Assembly (NCBI GenBank): GCA_001642415.1
Contig: LTDK01000180.1
Coordinates: 1 to 64,000, forward strand
Source of the DNA: Nematocida ironsii
Taxonomy: Eukaryota; Microsporidia
Direction: 5' to 3'
DNA: 64,000 bases
A model generated the notes under the pieces. That model had not been told where the DNA came from, did not search any database, and worked only from the letters and a program-made list of their open reading frames with translations. How positions within the stretch are numbered: position 1 is the first letter of the stretch; each line of letters opens with the position of its first letter. This document shows positions 9,228-18,277 of the stretch, in pieces. Both the position numbers and the translations under genes were made by a program.

Positions 9228-10130
9228 TAATATACCCCATAATACATAAATATCCCCTTTAATACCCCTCTCAGAATATATACAAAATGTTCTAATTTCA
9301 ATAAATAATCCAAAGTATCTTATACTAAGCCTATTCTTATCCAATAAATTATTACTTCTCATACTCATATGATTTATACTTCATTAATAATTCTACTACA
9401 GGAATCCTCTTATTCATATTTATACTCTGTACACATAGTGTATGTATAAGATTCAATTGTTTATATAATCTGAAATTACTCTACTATACAACCCGAAATT
9501 ACTTATTACTAATCATGTATTACTCTATTATACCCTACTATACACTCTATTTAATATACTCATATACTATACTTACTTCTACTTATAAATATCCAATATT
9601 CGGTTATATTCTATATAATCAAATATATTTGTATGTTTAAGTATTTCATACTTGAATATACTACTGATTCACTCTATCATTATAATATTATACACTTATT
9701 CCTATAAATTACCTCATAATTTACTTTATTTACCATAAGGAATAAATAATTAAAGCATAGAGATTATTATTGAATGAAGATTCTTACTGATATATTCTTG
9801 TATATTACAGTAATTTAAGTATATGATGTATCCAGTAGACTATTTATACTATTATACTCATGTAAAAGGATCTTTTTTAGTTCTTTATAAGGAATACCCC
9901 TGTAATAGAATTTTGTCCTTTTTATTTTTTACATTTTTTATAGACAGACTCATTCCATTTTATAGACCAGAATCTATTTATATAATTACCAAAAATGAAA
10001 GGATAATTTTGACATAAACTGTAATAGGTCCAAATTAAGTAATATGTCCAATTATGGTAAAAAGTCAAATTTGGTCATTTTACAAATATAAATACAAGAT
10101 TAATTATTAACCAGAAAGGAGAACAAATAA
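9228..10130. other. Intergenic region upstream of the homeobox gene
   Basis: AT-rich spacer of ~900 bases. It holds an AACCCGAAATTAC motif at 9490-9502 and, in the last 110 bases, related elements AATAGGTCCAAATTA (10023), AATATGTCCAATTA (10041) and AAATTTGGTCA (~10066, opposite orientation), which look like binding sites for the downstream gene. A 64-codon ORF (9823-10017) is present but unconvincing. Confidence 0.45.
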
Positions 10131-10718
10131 ATGTGCACAAATCCTGAGTCATACTTCGATAGTTTCCATAAAACATCCCAAGGGGAGTTTAAGAACACAT
10201 ACTACAACCCATTCCATGTCAAGCCAAGAAAGAGAACTAGCAAAGAGCAACTAGAAGTTCTTGAGAAGACATTTGAGACAAACATAAAGCCAGACGCAGC
10301 ATTAAGAAAGGCCCTTGCCACTAAATTAAGAATGACACCACGCAGTGTACAAGTATGGTTCCAGAACAAAAGAGCCAAAGTAAAAAACAGCAAGACGCAA
10401 AATGAGAAGAAAGAGACAGATAAAGAAATAGAACTGGAATCACTTTTCATAAAAAAGGAGAACAAGAAAGAAGACTATGAATGTTTCTTATCTAATTACT
10501 CCGGGTACAACAGAGAGTTCGGGAATATCCCACATAAACACTTTTTAGAAGAAACGCACCACCAATTCAAGGACGAAGACTTAGAAACACTTGATAAACT
10601 AGTTCTAGGAGAAGAGAACATAGAAAAGAACAAGAAAAACAAAAAGAAGGATGACTACTGCTCCTTCTACTCAATGGCAAATACACTGCACTTTGACCCT
10701 AGCAATTATCTTAATTAA
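10131..10718 (+). CDS. Homeodomain transcription factor
   Basis: A 195-residue protein with a complete ~60-residue homeodomain at residues 31-90. It starts with the basic arm KPRKRTSKEQLEVLEKTF and has recognition helix 3 RSVQVWFQNKRAKVK, with the invariant Trp76, Phe77, Asn79 and Arg81. The remainder is charged and low complexity, probably disordered; no second domain is seen. Homeodomain proteins bind short AT-rich DNA sites in the nucleus. The upstream 110 bases contain repeated TGTCCAAAT-like elements that could be its own or another regulator's sites (inference). Confidence 0.93.
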   Translation: MCTNPESYFDSFHKTSQGEFKNTYYNPFHVKPRKRTSKEQLEVLEKTFETNIKPDAALRKALATKLRMTPRSVQVWFQNKRAKVKNSKTQNEKKETDKEIELESLFIKKENKKEDYECFLSNYSGYNREFGNIPHKHFLEETHHQFKDEDLETLDKLVLGEENIEKNKKNKKKDDYCSFYSMANTLHFDPSNYLN

Positions 10719-11736
10719 CCAATAAAATACATAGCACAGTATATTCAGTATATTTAGTATTATTCAGCCTATTAGACAGTCAGTGCATTAGACAGGCAGT
10801 GTATTAGTCATATACAGCATATTAGTCATACATAAGTATATACTATGTGTTATATGCTATGCGTATTATATAGTCAGTGTACTAGTCATACTTAGTCTAT
10901 TATCTATTAGTCATACATATGCATATACAGCCTATTCAGCCTATACACATTATTACTCATGCTTAGTCATATACAGTCTATTATATGCTATATGTATTAT
11001 ATGGGTATATACAGCTAGTCTATTAATCATATACAGCCTATACACCATATTACGCATACACTGCCAGTCTATACACCATATTACTCATACACAGCCTATA
11101 CACCATATACAGCCCATTAGTCTACACTGAGTATTAGTCATACTTGGTCATACTTGGTCATACTTGGTCTGTCCTGTGCTGTATAATTAGAAATGTAATG
11201 TGTTTGGTCTATTTATAGGTTATTCTTTAATTACTATACCTATTATCGTGTTTATTGTATATTTAATATAATAATATTAAATTATTGATTAACAGAAATT
11301 TCCTTTTATGTAATATTTTAATTATAATATTACAAAATTAATTATACATAGCATATAATAGAATATTCTGTATTATAATACATTAATAATAATTTAATAT
11401 TATTTCGGGTTATATCGGGTTATTATAATATTTAAATTTCTTATTTTAATTGGTGTACATTTTCTATTTATACTTTGAATTTAATAAATGAACTTGTGAT
11501 ATTAATTAGTATTATCTATTTGATTAACTATGATATAAATTGGGGTTATATCGGGTTATTATACATAAATTACCATAAATACTTATTACGCTTAGTACTA
11601 TAAATATTGATTAACTTATGGTTATAGAATTAATTAAGTATATTTATAGCTAATTTATAATAATTTGGATTTATGCTGTGTTTGTGCTGTGGTGCGATGC
11701 CTTTTCTTCTTTTTTTTTTCTGTTTTTTTAGTAAAA
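10719..11736. repeat. Degenerate minisatellite (ACAGCCTATACACCATATTA / TAGTCATAC) and AT-rich spacer
   Basis: From ~10740 to ~11175 the sequence is built of imperfect units, including CAGCCTATACACCATATTAC and TATTAGTCATAC, and ends with three perfect copies of TCATACTTGG (11148-11177). No ORF of note. From 11,180 to 11,736 it is plain AT-rich DNA with paired CGGGTTATATCGGGTTATTAT motifs at 11402-11424 and 11541-11560 and a T-rich run just before the next start codon. Confidence 0.6.
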
Positions 11737-13029
11737 ATGAAGTATCATAGCTTAACCATTAGACCAAACAATATTTATGTGCAAGAAAGCATGGAAAATG
11801 ACACAATTATAAAGTCAGTCTCTCTCACACCGTGTGTAGCCAAGGATAGTATTAGATCCAGTCTTATTGCTGCAATTGATGGAGAAGAGGCAACTATTTG
11901 TAATCTGCTGACGAATAAGATGGAGAGTAAGACATTGAACTTACCACTAACAAAAGGTGTCCGTATAGAGTTAAGAACTGAAGGAGAGAATGAGATAGAT
12001 GTTCTTTTCTTAGAAATGGATGAGACTGAAGGAGTTACCGATAATGAAAATGCAGTGTATAAGACCATACAGATTGCAGGGAATACCAAGCAAGTAATAG
12101 ATGAGTCTAAACAAGTCAGGGTACTTAATGTATCCATTGCTGACCCAGATACACATACAGTACAGGAACCAACAAGAGTTGTAATGAGGCGTAAGAGAGA
12201 GGAAGTGACCATTGCAGATTTAGAGGTTGGAATAAAAGAGTGTGAAGTTGTAGACATTCAAATAGATGATGAAGTAGAAATAGAAGTAATTGGACTAAAC
12301 AGAGTAGATTTATTAGTACTACTAAGTGAGAGGAGAGAAGAGGGGGAGTGTAATGCAGAAGATTGTGGTATAGAAGAGTGCGAAGGAAGTAAAGCAGTAG
12401 AAGAGAATACAAGCTGCCATGCTGTACAGCACACAGAAGAAAGAGTTCCTGCTGATTCCATAACCTCATCAATCGATGAATCCTGCACATGCGGTACTAG
12501 CCAGTGCAAGAACTGCACGTGCAAAACAAATTCATCTGAGAGAAAGAGAAAGTGCTCTGATCTGCCATGTGAAACAGCCGAGCAGACAGAATCTTTAGAG
12601 ATCAGTGAAACCCCGAGTAAAAAGACTAAATTATCCGAGGACGTAAATGAACCAAGCAATGAGCAGACACTCACTGCAGTATCTAATGAGAGTGAGTGCA
12701 GTAAGAAACAACTAGAAGAAATCCCAGAAAATGAAGACTTGTCTAATGCGAAGATTGACATAAAAACCATTTCAGATGGAATTGGCAGGCTAGTGGGAAA
12801 GAAAAGCTTCATTTCTGCGGAATACACGGTTTCGGGAAGTGACACTTCAAAAGAAAGCTTTAATGAAGTAGTTTTAGTAAGAAGATTCCCTGAGCACAGC
12901 CACCTCAAGTACTTCTCAAATGTAGTAAAAGGTTCACGAGAGGGTGCTGTTTTTAAAGCAACAGTGAAAACAGACAAGTCCACAAAGGAAGTTGTTCTGA
13001 ATGTCGGTAAAATTAAAACAGGCCAATAA
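11737..13029 (+). CDS. Nucleoplasmin-like (NPL) domain protein, probable FKBP-type nucleolar chaperone
   Basis: The start is the ATG at 11737 (MKYHSLTIRPNN) rather than the upstream in-frame Met at 11665, which adds only Cys/Phe-rich sequence. Residues ~1-95 fit the NPL beta domain found in Fpr3/Fpr4-type nuclear immunophilins: strands around HSLTIRP, IKSVSLTPCVA, RSSLIAAIDGEEATICNLL and the LRTEGENEIDVLFLEM finish. The middle is acidic and low complexity, with a nuclear-signal-like ERKRKC and a compact Cys cluster (C250, 252, 257, 260, 262). The last ~75 residues (SAEYTVSGSD, YFSNVVKGSREGAVFKATV) look like a shortened, degenerate FKBP fold lacking key catalytic residues. The likely role is histone/ribosome-assembly chaperone in the nucleolus (inference). 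Confidence 0.55.
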   Translation: MKYHSLTIRPNNIYVQESMENDTIIKSVSLTPCVAKDSIRSSLIAAIDGEEATICNLLTNKMESKTLNLPLTKGVRIELRTEGENEIDVLFLEMDETEGVTDNENAVYKTIQIAGNTKQVIDESKQVRVLNVSIADPDTHTVQEPTRVVMRRKREEVTIADLEVGIKECEVVDIQIDDEVEIEVIGLNRVDLLVLLSERREEGECNAEDCGIEECEGSKAVEENTSCHAVQHTEERVPADSITSSIDESCTCGTSQCKNCTCKTNSSERKRKCSDLPCETAEQTESLEISETPSKKTKLSEDVNEPSNEQTLTAVSNESECSKKQLEEIPENEDLSNAKIDIKTISDGIGRLVGKKSFISAEYTVSGSDTSKESFNEVVLVRRFPEHSHLKYFSNVVKGSREGAVFKATVKTDKSTKEVVLNVGKIKTGQ

Positions 13030-13168
13030 ATATTTATCTTTTAAAATTTACCATTTATACAGCCCATCAGAATTGATCTACACGTCAAATATAAAGGGGC
13101 CACAGAGGACCATCTATTTGATGGATGTGCAGCATATACAATGAAATAATATTTAAAAATGTGAGAAT

Positions 13169-14362
13169 ATGAGATGGAATAATATCTTAGAAAAACAGAA
13201 GCAAGAACTTACACCAGTATTTGCATCGTATGAGAGTAAGTTAGAATTCTTCCCTGAGAATAGGCATATAAAAGCTAGTGTAATTGAACTAAACTGTCTG
13301 TGGAATAATTACCTGGCTCTATGGGAAGAACTGCAAAAAAATGAGGGTGAAAGAGAATTAGTGTGTAATTCATTACAGAATCACTTTACACAGATTAGCT
13401 GTAAGATATCAGAGATAGGTGGCATACTGTTTGCTCTTATTGATGAATTAGAATCCATCCAGTTCCAGCGGAAGTTTGCTGAGTTTAACAAAATGCAGGA
13501 GAAGATTTGCATGACTGCATGTTCAATTCTTTCTTTGAACAGGAAGTCACTGACTGTGGACTTACTTGGGTCACTCAGTGATGTTGAATATTCACTGTAT
13601 AAGTGTCTTACAGAGGGACAGAAAGTATCAAAAACAAAGTCTATCCAGCAGACTAACTGGATAGATCCAAAGCAGTACGGAATACTTAAATACCTCTATA
13701 GGTTCTGTAAATACAGTATAAAAGACTATTTGACTGTACATAAAATTGTTACACAGAGCATGCACCAACAGAGAAGTGTACTATTCACTATACATATGGT
13801 ACAGCAGATGTACACATCATTTGTAAAAGAGACCACCAACCACTTCATGCCTGGGAATTTAATTGATACACACACGAACATCTATAACGAGCTATCAATT
13901 GAGGAGAAGATACACCATCATGAATCTTCAATCGCTCGCAGAAAAGCCACCATAGACATAATCATAGAGTATCACAAGAGGATAATCCATGATGTTGACA
14001 CAATTAACTGGAATGTAGGAAAAGAAGCAAAGAATATTGTTAACATGGAAAAGTCCATTCACGGCAAGTCTGACCTGTCCATGAAAAAACTCTTTTCACT
14101 TTTTGAGAGTGCCAGTGTAAAGTTAAAAGAGTACGAGGTAACCCTGTTTAAGTATGCAAAACTAACCATGGCATCAAAGAAATCAGACTCTTACAATAGT
14201 CGGCTAATTCAGATAAAGGCACTGGACTTTAACTATCTAATAATTGAAGGCCGCTTAAAAGAGCTTAAGGGTGATGTGCATCTACTCTACACTGCATCTA
14301 AGGAAATATACAACAGAAGAAATCAAACATCTGGTAAGAATACTTCAGAGAATCAGCAATAA
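13169..14362 (+). CDS. Hypothetical coiled-coil protein (397 aa)
   Basis: The ATG at 13169 gives MRWNNILEKQKQEL. The product is almost all helical with long amphipathic stretches, no signal peptide and no membrane segment. It resembles the general style of tethering-complex or spindle-pole components, but no family motif is visible, so no function is assigned. An ATAACCCGAAATAACC motif begins 59 bases after the stop. Confidence 0.6.
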   Translation: MRWNNILEKQKQELTPVFASYESKLEFFPENRHIKASVIELNCLWNNYLALWEELQKNEGERELVCNSLQNHFTQISCKISEIGGILFALIDELESIQFQRKFAEFNKMQEKICMTACSILSLNRKSLTVDLLGSLSDVEYSLYKCLTEGQKVSKTKSIQQTNWIDPKQYGILKYLYRFCKYSIKDYLTVHKIVTQSMHQQRSVLFTIHMVQQMYTSFVKETTNHFMPGNLIDTHTNIYNELSIEEKIHHHESSIARRKATIDIIIEYHKRIIHDVDTINWNVGKEAKNIVNMEKSIHGKSDLSMKKLFSLFESASVKLKEYEVTLFKYAKLTMASKKSDSYNSRLIQIKALDFNYLIIEGRLKELKGDVHLLYTASKEIYNRRNQTSGKNTSENQQ

Positions 14363-14803
14363 CTGAAATAAATCAGTGCTTTACACTTATTTCTAGTACT
14401 TTATACATATTTACTCTATTTCATATAACCCGAAATAACCAGATTTTCTAATATTTTGTATACTGAATCAGATTTCTATGCTTGTCCCTTATTAAATCAT
14501 TTAATAATTTGAAATTCTCTTCCTGGATTTATAAAAAAATAAAAAAATAAAAGTGTCTACGCATAATTTATAATTTTAATTTCAGTGGAAGCCTAATAAT
14601 GCATAAATACAGAAATATTTTTATTAGAAAGAGAAAATTAAATATCAGAGAGAGACATAAAGAGAGAAATAACCAGAAAATAAGAGAAAATAAGAGAAAC
14701 CAATAAGAAATTAGTATATTATTATGATTTATGAGTATATTATGTCATTATTAGTATAAATAGACGTATATTAACTGGAAATTATTCAAGGCATAAGATA
14801 AGC
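14363..14803. other. Intergenic region between convergent genes
   Basis: AT-rich spacer with one ATAACCCGAAATAACC motif (14424-14440) and purine runs of AGAGAGA/AGAGAAA at 14630-14700. No RNA gene recognised. Confidence 0.4.
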
Positions 14804-15730
14804 TTAACCAGGATTAGAGGGTGGATTAGAATTATTCAGTCCAAGAGAGTTACCAATGGTTTGAGTAAGTGTACTACCAAAAGTATTCTGGGAGGAATCT
14901 GTACCCTGCCCATCTGATCCATCTGTACCGGATGCACGGCTTGGTCTGGATGCTTTATAGTTTAAATATGCAATAATTACGAAGAAAATAAACCCACCGA
15001 ATAGAATAAATATGAGCAGTACTATAAGGAATATTATAATGGAGTATACAGCCATTCTGCCCATTCTTGACCATTTCTGGTACTTCTCTGCTGCTTTTAA
15101 GTCACTGTCTGCTTTTTTAGCTTTTTCTTCTGCGTGTGTGGTTTGTATTGCGATTTTATCTACATCTCTGTCTTTCTCATGTACTAGTAGGTTTAAGTCC
15201 TGGGTCATTTTCATTACATTCTGGATTCCTTCTGATATGTGCTTAACACTTTTTTTCCTTTCATCAGCTGCACTTTTCCCTGAGGATTTTAGAAAGGGTA
15301 TTTTCGGGGACTCGCTGTACTCAACTGATTCAAGTTCTTCTTTTGTTGCAGTGGGTTTGGCTATGATGTACTGTGACTTGAGTCTTTCTCTTTCCTCTGC
15401 ACTGAATTCACTTTGTGTTGTGCTGAACTCTTCTATGATCCTTTTGGTTCTTTCTACAAGAGACTTTACTTGCTGCTGTTTAGTATACGACTCATGCTGT
15501 GTACTCCCTGAGGATTTTCTTTTTATTTGTGTTATGGCTTCTTTCACTTCAGAGATGTTTTGAATGAAGTCATTCCGAAGAACTTCAAGTTTATTTCTTA
15601 GCTTCTGTGAGTCTTTTTCTTCTGAAGCACCACTTACCCTTCTGGTTAGATCGTTCATTTTTGCTAAGTCGTCTTTGCATGCTTCTATTTTAGCACTTGC
15701 TGTATCCACCTTATCCAGAAACTTTTGCAT
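14804..15730 (-). CDS. Qa-SNARE, Sso1/syntaxin-like, with Lys at the zero layer and a luminal tail
   Basis: A 308-residue syntaxin. The N-terminal ~100 residues are a helical regulatory region. The SNARE helix is at ~165-220 (HISEGIQNVMKMTQDLNLLV to AAEKYQK), followed by a ~30-residue hydrophobic anchor. In the place of the conserved zero-layer Gln (LVxxQ) the sequence is LVHEK, so the ionic-layer residue is Lys (codon AAA, one base from CAA). After the anchor comes an extra ~50-residue Ser/Gly/Asn-rich extracytoplasmic tail, unusual for a tail-anchored SNARE. It probably acts in exocytosis at the plasma membrane with Sec5 (inference from syntaxin subtype). Confidence 0.75.
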   Translation of the reverse strand: MQKFLDKVDTASAKIEACKDDLAKMNDLTRRVSGASEEKDSQKLRNKLEVLRNDFIQNISEVKEAITQIKRKSSGSTQHESYTKQQQVKSLVERTKRIIEEFSTTQSEFSAEERERLKSQYIIAKPTATKEELESVEYSESPKIPFLKSSGKSAADERKKSVKHISEGIQNVMKMTQDLNLLVHEKDRDVDKIAIQTTHAEEKAKKADSDLKAAEKYQKWSRMGRMAVYSIIIFLIVLLIFILFGGFIFFVIIAYLNYKASRPSRASGTDGSDGQGTDSSQNTFGSTLTQTIGNSLGLNNSNPPSNPG

Positions 15731-16211
15731 TGTTTGTTTACACTGCTAATACGAAAAACATCCACACACACTTCCCTGTCAAACTCTGTGTATACTGAAT
15801 AATTTTATACTACTGTCATTATTATACATGGTCATACACCAGAAGTACCCGCGGAGTACCAGAATATTCAAACCAAGAATAACTTTCAGATTATTACTGA
15901 GTTCATGAGTACGGCGTGTATTGTACTATTGGAATAGTCTGAATGTATTATAAAGTTATGTCTCACTGTGAAAATATTATATAACCCGAAATAACCCGAA
16001 AGTTTTATTTCAAATGCATAGCCATACACACATACACTTATAACAGTAGTTTATGCTGTAATAAGTGTATATACTGCTATATTTCTGTGTAGTTCACTAA
16101 TCTGTTCAGTACTATTGATAGCACTCTATATTCCTTGTATATATTATACAAGAAATCTATTTGATACTAAATGAGTACATAAAATACTCAGATGGTAACA
16201 GCACACCCATT
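15731..16211. other. Intergenic region
   Basis: AT-rich spacer with a double ATAACCCGAAATAACCCGAAAG motif at 15980-16001. Nothing else recognised. Confidence 0.4.
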
Positions 16212-16940
16212 TTACTCATTTTCTATACTGGGTGCACTCTCTTCTATAATTTTATTCTGGTGCTTCTTTTTTCTCCTGGCTAATAGTATTCTATTAACTA
16301 TAAATGGAACAAATATACCAAGAGCAGCACCAGTACACACATCAACTTGATCATGTCTATTGTCAAATATTCTACTGACACATACGAATAACCCGGTTGT
16401 TATAGGTACAAGAATCCCCACGTATACCAAAATACTTTTAGTCACTAACTGTCGAGTATTTTTAATGGACAGAAGTGTTTCATATACTAAATAAAAGACC
16501 AATGCCATCATAGTAGAGCTATGCCCAGATGGAAACGATCTTCTTCCTTCTAAAACAGCTTGCGCCAATAAATTTTGTGCTAGTCTATCATGATAGTCCG
16601 GTCTTTCTTTTCCAACTAACCATTTTATCACAGCCGTAATTAAAAATGTAATAATACACCCCAGATGTGCATCTAGAATCAGTCCAGCACCCCCTAACTT
16701 TCTATTTCCTACTCTGCTGACTATATACATAAACAAAGGAAGTAAAAATACAACGGACAGTAGAATATACTTAAACTCAACTGTCTCAGATGGGTGGTAC
16801 GCCATATTAGGCCGTACACTCTTGAATTCTGCCAGTGTCAATGGTGGAATCCGTGAAAATACTATTCCAATTATGCTTAATACAGCCAGAGAAATAATTT
16901 TTATCATATTCTGTTTTCTGCTCTTCGTTAGTATAACCAT
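16212..16940 (-). CDS. PAP2-family lipid phosphate phosphatase
   Basis: The start is the ATG at 16940 (MVILTKSRKQ); the frame upstream has only TTG. The 242-residue membrane protein has about six hydrophobic segments and all three PAP2 signatures: KWLVGKERP (106-114), FPSGHSS with catalytic His140, and SRIFDNRHDQVD (189-200) with the nucleophilic His196. It matches the Lpp/Dpp family that dephosphorylates phosphatidic acid or diacylglycerol pyrophosphate at the ER, Golgi or vacuole membrane. The C-terminus is a basic cytosolic tail. It is divergent from the cyclin gene with 64 bases between starts. Confidence 0.92.
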   Translation of the reverse strand: MVILTKSRKQNMIKIISLAVLSIIGIVFSRIPPLTLAEFKSVRPNMAYHPSETVEFKYILLSVVFLLPLFMYIVSRVGNRKLGGAGLILDAHLGCIITFLITAVIKWLVGKERPDYHDRLAQNLLAQAVLEGRRSFPSGHSSTMMALVFYLVYETLLSIKNTRQLVTKSILVYVGILVPITTGLFVCVSRIFDNRHDQVDVCTGAALGIFVPFIVNRILLARRKKKHQNKIIEESAPSIENE

Positions 16941-17004
16941 GAAAAAATGAAACAATTTGCCGCCATTTTATCTCAAGTATATAACCAAGCAAAGAATTTA
17001 AAGT

Positions 17005-18192
17005 ATGCTAAAAAGAGTTCTGGAGGACATCACAAACATATGTCATACAAACATACGAGTGACAATTAAAAAAGAAGAAAAACCAATTCGGAGGGAAATA
17101 CTCACACCATACTTAGAATATGCAGAGACATATTATAAGCACCTAAACAGAGTTTTATCCAATACAAAAGAAATAGGCAGGAAGTATGAAGAAGTAGAAG
17201 AGATGACTCTTTATGCAGAAGTAGAAGACAATATCATGCAGGAGAAGAAATCTTCCATAAAGGAGATACAAGGAATATTCACATCTACAAACAAATTAGG
17301 ACAATCTGCAGTGAATTCTTCCTTAATAAACCGACTGTACTGTAACAGAAAGAGTAAGCGATTCTCAGAAGATGCACTCTTTTCGATTCCTATACAGGAC
17401 ATCTTCAAAGCCCATAATATAATAGGGGAGAAAGAATCCTCTATAAAAAGAAGAAAGTATGAGGAGTATCCTAAAGAAACAACAAAAATATCTGCAGTGA
17501 AGAGGCAGTGCAGAGTAAGTGAAAGTTCTTCTGATGAGATTGACATTAGCACAGAGGAGTATAAAGACACTTCTGAATGTGCACAGGGTATACAAGTAGG
17601 CATAAAAAACAGAAAGTCACAAATAACAATGAAAATGAGACAGACACTTCTAGAGTGGATGTACGATGTAAAGGTAGATTATAAACTAGCCAGTTCAATA
17701 TATCAAGTAGCCGTAAGAATAACAGACAAGTACTTCCTGATCACAGCACTCCCAAAAGAAAAGTATCAGTTAGTTGGGGCAGTCAGCTTATTTATTGCGA
17801 ATAAATTAATGGCGTGTAAGTCCAGGGGTCTAATGGCGTATGTAGAGGTATGTGATGGTGCATACAGTAAAGAAGAATTCCTCGTCTGTGAAAGGGATAT
17901 TTTAATGCGAATGGGCGGATGCCTTAATTTCCTACTTCCACAGCATATTATAACAGAGGATAAGTACTTAGTTGGCAATGCACTGTGTGAATATGCAAGT
18001 GAATCTGTCCTTCTAGATGCATCATACGCCTGTCTTGCCCCTAAGGAACTCTCCCATTTCATTGAGTCTAATATTTCTGCGTGTTTAAATGGGGAGACTC
18101 CTTCACCCAGATTTGCTTCTCTTTTGAAGAAGTCCGCAGTTCTCCTTGACCAGCAGATAAAACAAGTTAAGGAATTGGTTAAGAAATTGTAA
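17005..18192 (+). CDS. Mitotic (B-type) cyclin
   Basis: A 395-residue protein whose cyclin box starts at ~residue 205 (MRQTLLEWMYDVKVDYKLA, matching the MRxILxDWLxEVxxxFKL signature) and continues through a second cyclin fold. The N-terminal 200 residues are disordered-like and charged. At residues 3-11 it has KRVLEDITN, which resembles the destruction box RxxLxxIxN with Lys instead of Arg, a plausible APC/C degradation signal. The product would activate a Cdk at the G2/M transition. Confidence 0.85.
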   Translation: MLKRVLEDITNICHTNIRVTIKKEEKPIRREILTPYLEYAETYYKHLNRVLSNTKEIGRKYEEVEEMTLYAEVEDNIMQEKKSSIKEIQGIFTSTNKLGQSAVNSSLINRLYCNRKSKRFSEDALFSIPIQDIFKAHNIIGEKESSIKRRKYEEYPKETTKISAVKRQCRVSESSSDEIDISTEEYKDTSECAQGIQVGIKNRKSQITMKMRQTLLEWMYDVKVDYKLASSIYQVAVRITDKYFLITALPKEKYQLVGAVSLFIANKLMACKSRGLMAYVEVCDGAYSKEEFLVCERDILMRMGGCLNFLLPQHIITEDKYLVGNALCEYASESVLLDASYACLAPKELSHFIESNISACLNGETPSPRFASLLKKSAVLLDQQIKQVKELVKKL

Positions 18193-18277
18193 GAGAATAA
18201 TTAAAGTAATAAGAATACATAAAACATAAATAGGTTTAGGATTTTTAAAGAATATATTCAGGAATTTCTGGTGTTTC

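Noticed and set aside
9823..10017. 64-codon ORF with Tyr/Phe-rich product
   Set aside because: Composition is typical of random AT-rich translation and no motif or start signal supports it.
12258..12983. 241-codon ORF antisense to the NPL protein
   Set aside because: It is a shadow of acidic low-complexity coding sequence; Ser/Leu-rich translation with no motif.
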